64,000 nt of DNA from Symsagittifera roscoffensis (taxonomy: Eukaryota; Xenacoelomorpha; Acoela; Convolutidae), in contig NC_087062.1 in NCBI RefSeq assembly GCF_963678635.1, forward strand, positions 36,048,052 through 36,112,051, given 5' to 3'. How positions within the stretch are numbered: the first letter of the stretch is position 1; every line of letters begins with the position of its first letter. A program made the position numbers and the translations under genes. A model generated the notes under the pieces. It worked only from the letters and a program-made list of their open reading frames with translations, ran no database searches and had not been told where the DNA came from. Shown one piece after another: positions 53,761 to 63,789 of the stretch.

Positions 53761-55091
53761 AAAAAATCAATCAAAATACTTCCAAAAATTGCTAACCAAC
53801 AATTACAGAATCAGTCTTCACCAACATCATCCCAAGAAAACCCGACAATACCTACAACTACCCAAAACCCCCAAACATCCACACGAATTTCTTTCCAAGA
53901 TAACCCATACACTTTTGAAGAACGACACGCTCGCTTATCCGAACCATTAGAACCAGTTCAGCGACAGGCACCCCTAAGTGAACCAACATATAATTTATAC
54001 CCAACATTACCACAAGAATTAAGTAGAATAAGAAACATTAGTCAAAACCAAAATACAGTTGAAATAAATAGACAAATAATACATCCACGACGAAATAGAA
54101 ATTTCCAAACCCCCGAGTTCATTTTGACATACCCCAATCACCAACTCCAATTACTCCAGAAAACTCAAATAGTACATTACCAGAAACTCCCCCACTCCTT
54201 TCCCAACGTAGCACCTCAAGTATACCCTCAGATTACTTAGGTTCAACACCAACATCTGAACAAATACGTGAAAATCCCTTTAACCCCCCCAATCTCACAG
54301 CACGACTACCACATTGGACAACACACTCATTTACACAAGGTGAACCAAACTTAGTAAACGACCCAATGGATATTTCTACGGATACCACAACATCATCATC
54401 ACTACCAGAAACACTATCAGTACCATCAATACAATCATTAAGCCAGATTTTACCGACGCCCTTCCCTTTAATTTTTCCAAATAACCTCGACGCTAGATAT
54501 CGAGAACAATCATCAATAAATACCCCTTTAAGATTAGATTGGAATACATTCACAGCACCCCCACCATTATCTGGACAACATCAAGAAACTAACCGACTCC
54601 ACAGTTGGGCACTCAATAGACTACAATATAGACCAGATATCCACGAAGACATTCGTGAACATAACATCCAAATACTCCAACAAAATAGTCTCCAATTAAA
54701 CTTCGAAATCACGATTAAACTTAATAATATTGTTCAAGATCCTTACCCATTAGACCCAACCAATATAACAGCTCAATCGCTACCACCACCATTTATAACA
54801 ACTGAAGTGATATATAAGTACGACAGATATACCAAAAACACAATTGGTTACAACATATTTTATAACCCATACTCAGGATTAACATTTCAACACATCCTTT
54901 TTCTAATATTTTCCGACCAAAACACAAATCCCTCTCCTCGCACAGGACCCCAGGATTTATTAGTAACACACTATGATTGTGAAGAAAATGAACAAAAAAC
55001 ACTACACAAATATGCAATAAATCAAGTATCACAATGCGAAACAGAACCACAAGCTATAGAAACTACAAATGTAATAGCAACATCGTATTGA
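53761..55091 (+). pseudogene. Envelope-like region, N-terminal part (Ser/Pro-rich)
   Basis: Frames change several times. The best stretch is the frame containing ATG 54,366, which is open upstream to about 54,110 and downstream to 55,091. Its first part is Thr/Ser/Pro-rich (MDISTDTTTSSSLPETLSV). The second part is folded-looking, with HSWALNRLQYRPDIHEDI, YNIFYNPYSGLTF and a cysteine pair (HYDCEENEQ; VSQCETE). A stop follows at 55,089. Placed after pol, with cysteine-rich domains next, it fits the outer part of a surface glycoprotein or a separate tegument-like gene. Confidence 0.45.
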
Positions 55092-55959
55092 AAAGCCCGA
55101 GCAACAACAGTCACAGGATATAAATTTACAGCGACATTTTCCGAAAAGAAAATACATTGTTCACAAGTTTCAAACGGAAATAAAAACCGACTTGATCACG
55201 AATCATTTTACCAAAGTAATATAGAACGACTTCTACATCTAAACCCCGTTGATTGTAAAAACAAACTACTCAGACTAAACATCACAAGAAATAAAAAAAA
55301 CGGACAGAAAAATAGTATATTTTCAAGTCTTTGCCGATTCTGTACATCAAGCAGAACTTGAAAGATATCAAGGACATATGAAACTAGATGAAAAATACAA
55401 AATACCCATACAACTGCGCACACGGAAGATTAACTTATGACATACACGATAAACACTGGATACCACACATTGGAATAAATAATCCCTCAAACTGCAAAGC
55501 AGACACAAAAAATAAAGGATATCAAGAAATAATGTTTTTCGATTGGAAAATACAACTCGAAAAAGTACAACTCACACGAGATTTATCAGACAACACAATG
55601 ATCTATCAAGGAATTAGATTACCTTGCAAAAACGATCAAGGTTATTGTGATCCTACAACACGGACACAAGCAACAATTGTTTGGTTTCCCGAAGATACAT
55701 GCACAACATTTCAAGTAGCGAAAATACACGCTCGAATGATAAAATTTCACTAAAATTTTTTTTATAGAATCAATTCCGTACGAACAAGTAAGTACATCCC
55801 GAAAACAAAGTACTGATTTTAGAAATACCCATAATATAGAAAATAAATTAACACGTTTCCAAATTTTATCAAGAAACAGAAATTGCATGCAAATACAGAA
55901 ACCCATTTTACAAAACACAATATTCTGAAATACCAGTTGAATACGAAAAAGGTTTCGAC
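55092..55959 (+). pseudogene. Envelope-like region, central cysteine-rich part
   Basis: In pieces. The frame after 55,091 continues as TVTGYKFTATFSEKKIHCSQ and ends near 55,360. The frame 55,388-55,753 has cysteines in NCAHGRL, NNPSNCKADTK, LPCKNDQGYCDP and FPEDTCTTFQVAKIHARMI. A last piece to 55,955 leads to the next domain. Regular cysteines and ...DLSDNT/HIGINN-type glycosylation-site-like spots suit an extracellular glycoprotein. At least three frame breaks. Confidence 0.5.
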
Positions 55960-57086
55960 ATGACCAATGGAAAAATAAAATTTGACCCTTATGCCACAGG
56001 TCACCCTCTAAACGAAGGAACATCATACATACCAGTTAACTTTCAAAAAAGCACAGGTCAACCTGGTGCAAAACTAAAGCCACATGACAGTAGAAGTACA
56101 CGTTTACAAGAACTATCACTAATGAATAACACCTATTTTGGTAATATCCACTATGATATTCACTTAGATATGAAGTTAGACCACACAATTAGCCGAATTT
56201 TTCAAGAAATGTCACTCTCCGAATTAGAAACACTTCACCAATTATGCGAACTAGAACGGACACAAATCCTACAATCACTCGCACTAGCAGTATTAAAAAT
56301 ACCCTACGCAGGATACTATTGTCAGGAAATAGATTAAATTTTCTTGACTACGAAGGAAATATTTTATGGTTTTATACTTGTACCAAAAAAGTATCACCAC
56401 TATACGTTTTTGAAGATAAACGCTGCTATAAAAGAACCCCTATATTCTATAAAAATAAAGTACATTTTGTTGACACACTTTCAAGACGAACATATTTTTG
56501 GAATACCGCAGTCCCATGTGGATCAGAAAATAGCCACAATGTAGTACAATTGAATTCTGATGAAGATAAATCCTATCTCCTTACTCCATACCCTACGTTA
56601 ATGCAACCATTCAAAAAAATTTCACCCGAAAGTGTCAGAGCTATTGCTCGTACCCCAAATATTGATTTACAATCAATTGAAATATACTCTAAATCAGATA
56701 TCCAACACCACATTAGAACACAACAATTCCAAGAATTATTAACACAAATGGACACTATACAAAGACAGTCAATTGATCAAAATTTAAGAAAACTTGCCGA
56801 AACCGCAGGATTTGCAGATATTTATACACAAGATTATAGCGGATATTTTAAAGACATTAAAGACCATATATATCTAAACGGTGAAAAATACAGAGCACAA
56901 AATATTTCACCTATAAATATTTTCAGTTTTTTCACCCTTAAAAATGAAATTCTAGATTTTCTAGGATGGCCCTATTACATCTTAGAAAAACTAACTATCT
57001 TATACGCAATGTTTAACTTTATAGGATTTCTTTTCTCACTCTTAAAAGGAATCTATAACACATGCGCTATACATACAAGTAAATAG
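55960..57086 (+). pseudogene. Envelope-like region, C-terminal ectodomain and membrane anchor
   Basis: The first frame, to 56,337, carries helical FQEMSLSELETLHQLCELER. A one-base shift near 56,310 leads to the frame ending at 57,084-57,086, with LLSGNRLNFLDYEGN, FYTCTKKVSPLYVFEDK, RCYKRTPIFY and VHFVDTLSRRTYFW. A coiled stretch (LTQMDTIQRQSIDQNLRKL) and membrane segments near the end (ILDFLGWPYYILEKL; FNFIGFLFSLLKGIY) follow. The organisation is that of a class of viral fusion glycoproteins; it reminds me of glycoproteins of chuvirus-like RNA viruses that some invertebrate LTR elements have captured, but that is unverified. Confidence 0.55.
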
Positions 57087-57413
57087 AAAAGCAAGTGTAG
57101 CACTCATACTGTTTGCAGGATTTTTTCGAAATTTTTCATCATCAATAAACAAAATTCTTCTAGACGCACAAATAAAAGAATATAACACAAAAATAGCAAC
57201 AAGACAGAACACTTACGACGAAGAACATAACAATATAGAAGTAACACCTACCGCACCACAGTTGCAACCCCTACCATATAACCATCCATTATCCTTAGTC
57301 CCACGTAATTTCCGAAACCTAGCCATAACAAATAACCCAAGTTTTAGACCAAATACATCACAAAGTCCCATACAGCATATAATGACACATCATTCACAAG
57401 ATAATAATACATA
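57087..57413 (+). pseudogene. Envelope-like region, cytosolic tail
   Basis: Continues, after the stop or in a shifted frame, as VALILFAGFFRNF and then a hydrophilic, Pro/Asn-rich tail ending near 57,413. It fits a cytosolic tail after the anchor. Confidence 0.4.
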
Positions 57414-57644
57414 GAATCAAATTAAAGAAAAACCCCATACCACCGCTTTTCAGTCTGAGAATAATCATTTTTTCAGCCCACGATTGGCCGACAACTTGGA
57501 TCCCTACACCGCTCAAATTCCCAGCCAGCCAACCTCCAAACTCCAATCCCAATAATCCCACTTTTTGCTTTCCCACCACCCAATTTTCCAATAATTAATA
57601 TATCATCAAGCACGAATTCGGATACTAACTCAGATATTTCAGTT

Positions 57645-58271
57645 TTGTACTCTATCTCACAACTTAATAACCCTAATATAGAAACCCCTGACGAATTTGC
57701 AGACTCCGAATCATCTCCATCAAATAATTTTCAAACCAACTCCTCAGTTTTTTCAAAACCCCCTTTTCAACCAATCCCACCAAATAATTCACTCCCATGC
57801 GCTTCCACTCCTTCTTATGCTTCGCAAGTGACCCCAACCTACTCTCCACTTCATTTCGACCGATCATATAATATTTCTCCAGATACCCCCCAAATTTCCC
57901 AGGAACTCGATAATATTATTACTCTACAACATCAGTTAATACACCCTAACTCCCTCACGATACATCAATTTTCATCCACAATAGAATCCTCAAACCCACC
58001 TACTCCTACACCATTCTCAGCTTACACTGCATCCTTAGCACAATCATCCACATCCACCGAAACATCTAGTAGCACTAACCGAGCTTATCGCACTTTTAAA
58101 AGAAAACTCCCAAACCATCCATTCCCGACCAAACCAGGAACAGCCTGCGAATATATGAATCACCCACAACACACCAACACGAAAGATTTTCTAGCAATCA
58201 CCTTGCCTTCATTTCCACAATACACATTAAATACACCTAACGACACTAATGACACACGAAGTTTTGGATGA
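57645..58271 (+). CDS. Retroelement ORF E (208 aa), downstream of env
   Basis: Intact frame. Two thirds is Ser/Pro/Thr/Asn-rich and probably disordered (SSPSNNFQTNSSVFSKPPF, TSTETSSSTNRA). The C-terminal third has a basic patch (RTFKRKLPNHPF) followed by CEYMNHPQHTNTKDFL. It resembles transactivators or nuclear accessory proteins only in composition. It sits between env and ORF F, where complex retroviruses keep regulatory genes. No family recognised. Confidence 0.5.
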   Translation: MYSISQLNNPNIETPDEFADSESSPSNNFQTNSSVFSKPPFQPIPPNNSLPCASTPSYASQVTPTYSPLHFDRSYNISPDTPQISQELDNIITLQHQLIHPNSLTIHQFSSTIESSNPPTPTPFSAYTASLAQSSTSTETSSSTNRAYRTFKRKLPNHPFPTKPGTACEYMNHPQHTNTKDFLAITLPSFPQYTLNTPNDTNDTRSFG

Positions 58272-58337
58272 ACATGTTTTAACCCCCTTTGCCTACCACT
58301 ATCTAGTACTCATGACGACATAGAAAAGAACTAAAAT

Positions 58338-59252
58338 ATGTTATATAGACTCACCGCAACACCAACACCTAGACAATTTACTTACGTAGGATATAAAAAG
58401 TTACTTAAAACATTCACTGCACACCGAGCTAACGAATTTACAATAGAATATTACGACCATAATATCATCCGAACTAATCAAGACCAATTTTTAGATGAAG
58501 ATCGCTTCGCTAACCCACAACTAAAAGAAAAATTCTTCATCAAAACATCATATGTAATCACACTTAATATTTTTGATAGAAAATATGATCACATCATTTC
58601 TGAAGCGCTAATTGATAATCAAGCATACGAAAGTTTCAAAGACAAATTTCAGTTATTTTTACTAACTTTTCACTTCCTTGCACCACATGAACGCGATTTG
58701 CACTGTTCCCACGATATTATGTTACGCACTAAACAGACTCACACATATACATACTATCGCTTCATACAAAATCATTTTGATTTACATACTCCATCAAGAC
58801 AACCACACCATCGTTTTCAGTTTCTTAACTCGAAGTACACTTCACCATTTTTTCTTAATTTCACTTATTGCATCAAGGATACTAACCTCCACGGCATCCT
58901 CCGCAATTATGACCTAGTAACACAAATGTATATATTTTGTCCCATCACGAAGACCTTTAACGCCGAAGAATCCAGACCCTTTCTTATCCCACATGAATTT
59001 ATCCAGCCTATAGAAATCCCAATATTAGAATTCATTCACAACACTAAATATAATCACAAAATATATAACCTCATTCAAAACACACCTTATGAGTTTGCAG
59101 TAGGCACGGAAGAACTAAAAACCATTAAAGCACTTCAATTGCTTGGGCCACTGCTCCAAACTAAAAATGTCATACGCATACTAGCCAAGTTACTAACAAC
59201 ATCAGACGTGATTCGCGACATATTACCCCACGGCTTTTTCCCAGAAGACTAA
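58338..59252 (+). CDS. Retroelement ORF F (304 aa), intact and unrecognised
   Basis: The longest unbroken frame of the element's non-core genes, starting 67 nt after ORF E. The protein looks globular: regular mixture of hydrophobic and charged residues, many His, Tyr and Phe, no signal peptide, no clear membrane span. Noticeable features are a Cys/His cluster (LAPHERDLHCSHDI), QNHFDLHTPSRQPHHR and a C-terminus with helical LQLLGPLLQTKNVIRILAKLL. Composition follows the A-rich, G-poor strand bias of the element, so it is not recently acquired host DNA. It stayed open while gag, pol and env broke, either by chance or because it was under selection last. Confidence 0.6.
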   Translation: MLYRLTATPTPRQFTYVGYKKLLKTFTAHRANEFTIEYYDHNIIRTNQDQFLDEDRFANPQLKEKFFIKTSYVITLNIFDRKYDHIISEALIDNQAYESFKDKFQLFLLTFHFLAPHERDLHCSHDIMLRTKQTHTYTYYRFIQNHFDLHTPSRQPHHRFQFLNSKYTSPFFLNFTYCIKDTNLHGILRNYDLVTQMYIFCPITKTFNAEESRPFLIPHEFIQPIEIPILEFIHNTKYNHKIYNLIQNTPYEFAVGTEELKTIKALQLLGPLLQTKNVIRILAKLLTTSDVIRDILPHGFFPED

Positions 59253-60850
59253 GGTAAATATGAATTAAAATACATTAAACTAATAAATTCAAATTTGTAC
59301 TAACCATTTTCTATCAATGTTTAATTTATTCTTTTAGTCTTCACACCACAATCATCTACAAAACAGAAAAAGACAAAAAATACAAACTTGTTAAATTATA
59401 TTCAAACTCATTAACCTTTCGCACTAAATAATGTAGTAAAATTCATACCCAATGTAGTAATTTCATTTATAAATTATTTCCCAACGAAGCAGTAAAATTA
59501 AAATACGATGAAAATTTATAATCTTAAACTTCCCCAAAAGCAGTAAAATTCAATTTCTATGCAAAAAATTAATAAAATGAGGAAACAGTACTAACCTTTT
59601 CAATATTTTCATTGATTCGCACAAAAATTCTATCTAAACTCGCACAGCTCGTCAACAAAGAATTGTTTAAATAATGATTTTAAATTTCAAATTTTCACTA
59701 TCAACAATTCTAACACGCGATAACAATTTTCAAACTTTCCTTTAAACCGGTTGGAAAGGAATTATATACTAAACCAAACTAACCAACGCAGTTTACTAAA
59801 CACCACAAATCATAAAATAACAGCATGACTAAGAAAAGAAAACCAACGGTACCCAAACTGGATTAACCCAGCTTAAAACGGGATAATTTGTTCTTTTGAA
59901 GACTATTATAAAGTCTAAGAAAGAAATAATAAAACACAAAAGAGTCGCAAGACAAACCCAAACCAAAAACAATTTGATTTTTGAAAAAGGACACAACCAA
60001 AGTAACATAAGAAAGACCAACATAAACCCAACATAAAACGTTATCACATAACAGGACCTCTCAAAGAAACAACACGAAATCATACTCCCATTCCTGGCCT
60101 AACCCACTAGAGAGGACGTCCTGAGTATGCTCTATAGCCGGCCTAACCCACCGCGCTACATCCACGCTTTGTGACCACACTTCTATTTTTAATAAGAGGT
60201 ACTCAAGGGTGAGTAACTCTTCAAAATAACCAAACTAAAACAAAACGCTTTTGTGAAAACAACTAACTAAATTCATGATTAAAAAACCAAACTAACATGA
60301 TTTTATAAAATGTAAATCATACTTTGCAGTATATAGATCAACACACAACAACAAAGACGAACATCCAAAGACTAGATGATCCCATCACACTCGAACAAAG
60401 AATGGCTAATCACAACCGATATGCTGTCCACAATCACAACTCAAAGGATTTAGAGTACGACTTGACTTCGCAGAAAAGGACTTCATTGAACTAGACCAAT
60501 GACCACCTCGATGTTCAAGTATACGTGCAGATCCGAGTTACGAGGCATCCCTTCCACACACGATCTCCACGCCATTCCCAGACGAGGTTGAAAGCAAAAC
60601 AAGTTCTCTACAAGAATACAGAAAAACCCGTCATAGCAAATCATTTTGAAATCAGATTGATTTCATTGGGGATCACAGTCGTTGTCACAAGACGATGCAA
60701 CGATTGTATGTCCCTAACTCCAGCGTCCTGGAACTTCCGTAACAAGAGAAACCGGACAAGAATAAGATGTTCGCCAAATACCAACGTTCATCATCCATCC
60801 TTTGAATTGCAGAAAGATAATTCTAAAAAACTCTGTAAAACCCGGATGGG
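59253..60850 (+). other. 3' non-coding region of the retroelement
   Basis: About 1.6 kb. The first part keeps the A-rich bias; several CAGTAAAATT-like words lie near 59,440-59,580. From about 60,300 the composition becomes more even; an open frame at 60,525-60,860 ends inside the LTR and I do not trust it. No convincing polypurine tract is visible just before the LTR (GGATGGG only). Confidence 0.45.
60085..60175 (-). other. tRNA-like / SINE-like patch
   Basis: On the minus strand GTAGCGCGGTGGGTTAGGCC resembles a tRNA A box as seen at the start of many SINEs; GTGGGTTAGGCC occurs a second time about 50 bp away. No B box is seen. The palindrome AGGACGTCCT lies between. Weak. Confidence 0.25.
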
Positions 60851-61264
60851 TGGAACCTGATCTAAACTACATTTTATAATTGGATAAATTGGTTATTTTA
60901 TAACTGTAAAATATTTAATATTAACCAATCATAATCCATCTAACTAACAACCCACTTATTTGTAAGTGCTGAAATTACTTGTAATTTCAGCACCAGAGAG
61001 ATTTGAATTTAACTTAGAAATTAGTTGCCTCTCCAAGAGAACTTCAGCAGCCGCAATAAACCAGTATACCCTAGATCTATTGAGCCTAGCACAGACTAAT
61101 TAAACACCCTGAGACTAGTAATTATAAGAATAAGATTAGGATCGGTATTAGACTAAGAAGTTGCACGAATCTATCCGGCCGAAAATAAGATAGCGTGACG
61201 AGCAGACGGTGTACCCTATCCGAAATTACTCTATCTATGAGCTAACCACATCGGTCATAACTCA
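60851..61264 (+). repeat. 3' LTR of copy 2 (414 bp)
   Basis: Same termini as the 5' LTR; about 18 substitutions and a CTAT duplication distinguish them. AATAAA at 61,055-61,060. Followed by GATT, the target duplication. Confidence 0.92.
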
Positions 61265-61862
61265 GATTGTCTTGTCCACATGGTCTAAATGCAGAGCTTT
61301 GTTAGTCTCCACAATCTAAACTCGGACATTTTTGTTCCCCACGATCTGAATATAAAAGTTTTTGTCCTCACAGTCGAACACTATGGTCCTCACAGTCCCT
61401 ATGGTCTGAACAAAATAATTTTTGTCTACCTGGTTGAGCATGAAACGACTATCTCAAAATGAGAATTGATAACTCCAATGATGCATTTTCAGTACCAAAG
61501 ATGATTTTTAGTTCCAAAAAAAAAACATTTTTGATAAGATTGTTTTTGCTGTTAAGTTATTTGATTAATAAAGGTGTGGAAAAACAGTCTTAGACCCAAC
61601 AACTGTGCATGTCAGTTCACTTGGGCCTCATCAGTTTGTAATTGTGTCATCTAGTGCACTATTTGAAATTCACTGATCTACAGCTGCAATTAACGAACGA
61701 AGGGATAATTTTTGTATTCAAGCCATTTACTTCCATACATAACGAAATAGCACTGATTCTCAAAAGAAGTCAGAGAAGATCAAGTGATATGCCATTTTTA
61801 AGATCTTGTAATAGTCTACTATAGTACTACTTTCATAGCAGTCAAAAATTTTAACCCCGCAA
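61265..61862. other. Intergenic with decayed short tandem repeat
   Basis: 61,300-61,440 holds loose repeats around ATTTTTGTCC, CACAGTC and GGTCTGAA at about 30-40 bp spacing. No gene seen. Confidence 0.4.
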
Positions 61863-61880
61863 CCCCCCCCCCCCCCCCCC
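61863..61880 (+). repeat. Homopolymer of 18 C
   Basis: Visible run abutting the left end of a GTTCCGAC-family element, whose terminal repeat is missing there. Confidence 0.8.
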
Positions 61881-61883
61881 TAA

Positions 61884-62373
61884 CTGTCTTTTAAGGTTCA
61901 TGGAGCAGTAATAACATCAAAAAACATTTTAAAAATTTTAATGAAATAAAAAAAAACTTTTTTTTCTCTAAAAATTGATATTTTTCATGAAAATCATCCA
62001 CCCACACGCCATTTTAAGTACGAAAGGATAGATTTCGCTCCTTGTAACAAATCGATAATGGCAAATGAGCTTCTTTCCAATTTGGAACGATTTCTAATAC
62101 GGATTAACTCTCTGCTCACGCAATAATAGCGCGAAGTATATCGCGCGTAAATTGGCCAAAATTGGCCAAAATGTCAATCTTTAAACCCCCGTAACTTTAC
62201 GAAAAAAAATTACAGGTTAAATATCTTTTCAAATTTGATATCAGGACAACAATACCTGATATTAAAAAATCCGTCAAAAATAGCTAGTTAAAAAATCTAA
62301 TTTTGTCTGAAGAAAAAAAACCCACCCCGAGCAAAAATATTCAGTTTTTTTTTTCGTATCGAAAGTCGTAACA
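61884..62373. mobile_element. GTTCCGAC short inverted-repeat element, copy near right end
   Basis: Carries CTTTTAAGG, GGAGCAGTAATAACAT, CACACGCCATTTTAAGTAC and a right end GAAAGTCGTAACA. The left terminal repeat is replaced by the C run. Same order as 27,065-27,530. Confidence 0.65.
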
Positions 62374-63415
62374 AAAAGCAATTGCAGATTCTACAAAGAC
62401 ATTTCGGGACACGCTAGGACCAACGATATCAGCAACTTTATATCAGAGTACCTCTTAAGCTGCAAAATTGAAAACTAAACAGAGCCCGACAAAATTACCC
62501 ATACTCAAATTTTCCTTTCTAGTAAGAAACCTTTTTTAGGATGAAACCGAGAAAAAGGAAGAAAAAAAAACTACCTAAGGATCTTGGGTTGCTTAGAATG
62601 AAGACCAAAAAACGAAAACCTAATATGCAGAAGAAGAAACTGAGATTTTGCAGTAGTAAAAACTGGATTTAGAAGAAAATTTGAGTCACTTCAAAAACTA
62701 AAGTGACAAATACTCATAGGGGTAAACGAATTTTTATCATGTTTTTGCGTTTCAAACAGTACCATATGAGAACCACTTGTTCAAAATTGTAAAATATAAT
62801 TATTCTTGTTGTTGAAAAAATTGTTTTTTGTAACTTAAAAACACTATGATTTATATTAAAAGAGATCGAAATTCTTGTTAATAATCACACTTAAATGAAC
62901 AAATCGTTTTTCAATATGCTTGTTCCAAAAGTTTAGGCTTGAAAAAGTGCGGGTTTTGAAAATCGAAAGCAAAATCAATTAAACGGAGGAAGTTGAACAA
63001 CAAGTTCACTTAAAAAGATAGTAAGATTCCGTTATTTTGTTTATTCTTTGCTAAATCTAAGACTGAATCCAAGTCTTTGAATTGAGGAATGATTGAAGAA
63101 TGATTTTGTTACAGGCAAAATACGCTGGAGAGTATGCATAGTTTGTTCTCATTTGAACATCAGCATTTCCAATAGCCCAACAAATGGAGCGATAGGGTTT
63201 AGTTATCGCGGCAGTTGTGAGTATCTGTGTATCTCAACAGCTCCAGTTTTATTTTTTTTTAATTTCGTGTTACGAAAAAACGGCTCTTGAAGGATTTAGG
63301 CAACCGACTTGTAGAATAGGTAACAGCCTATATAGCGGAAAAATACTTTACCGATAGATTGAATTAATAAATTCGTTCGACATCAAATTTATAGAAATTT
63401 AGGGGAGTTTCCAGT
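62374..63415. other. Intergenic, no feature seen
   Basis: AT-rich. A purine-rich stretch at 62,540-62,660 gives a Lys/Arg-rich frame with no other coding sign. Nothing supported. Confidence 0.4.
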
Positions 63416-63789
63416 TCATAGAAATCTTTCATAGTTTTCCGAGACAAGCTCTATGTGGGAGCAAACCTCCCCGATATCTTCAGCTAACACCCTGCGGCAA
63501 GGACCCAGGTTCTTTGCAAACTCGCCCAGCTTGCTGGCCAAATCCAGCGCAACCGGGCTCCCCGCGAATAGGGTCGTTTCGTCGAGCTCATCCTCCCCCA
63601 CGAACTGGATGAAGAGGAGTGACACGCTATAATCGCCCCTGGTATTTCCCATGTAGGCAGCGACTTTGAGTTGGGACACTTGGCGTGGAAGTTTCTCCGG
63701 CTTCTGGCCCGGCCCCAGAAGAAGCAAGGGCAGTCCGGGCAGAACCCCTTCTCTAGGTCAAGATTCCAGACGAATTTGCTTCGGTACAT
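63416..63789 (-). CDS. Candidate terminal exon of an unrecognised gene (minus strand)
   Basis: A GC-rich island in AT-rich DNA. On the minus strand the frame ending with the stop at 63,416-63,418 has mainly G/C third positions and a well-mixed protein (LKVAAYMGNTRGDYSVSL; SKLGEFAKNLGPCRRVL). Upstream, another frame reads KFVWNLDLEKGFCPDCPCFF with the same codon style, so one base may be missing in the run CTTCTTCTGGGGCC near 63,710. No family recognised. It could be the last exon of a gene lying to the right, or a pseudogene. Confidence 0.4.

Larger units (their letters stand above)
43283..61264 (+). mobile_element. 18-kb env-bearing Ty3/gypsy-type LTR retroelement with extra genes (copy 2)
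   Basis: Two LTRs (43,283-43,692 and 60,851-61,264) with TG...CA ends, flanked by the 4-bp duplication GATT (43,279-43,282; 61,265-61,268), define one insertion of 17,982 bp. Order: LTR, primer site, ORF A, ORF B, ORF C, gag, protease, RT-RNase H-integrase, two small membrane ORFs, envelope-like region, ORF E, ORF F, about 1.6 kb non-coding, LTR. The domain order RT-RNase H-IN, the YLDD-type motif and DX35E integrase place it with Ty3/gypsy (Metaviridae). The two LTRs differ at about 18 positions plus a 4-bp indel by hand count, near 4%, so the insertion is not recent and the coding frames have several breaks. Unusual for size and number of accessory genes. Confidence 0.9.

Noticed and set aside
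59829-60083. 84-codon minus-strand membrane-like ORF near the 3' end of the retroelement
   Set aside because: Same T-rich shadow effect, no counterpart seen elsewhere and no context for a minus-strand gene.
60525-60860. 111-codon ORF running into the 3' LTR
   Set aside because: Ends inside the LTR, no motif, composition unlike the other element genes; probably chance.
43283-61264. G-to-A hypermutation as the cause of the stops
   Set aside because: Several stops (TAA for a tyrosine, TGA for a cysteine) need other changes than G to A, and frameshifts are frequent, so ordinary decay explains it better.
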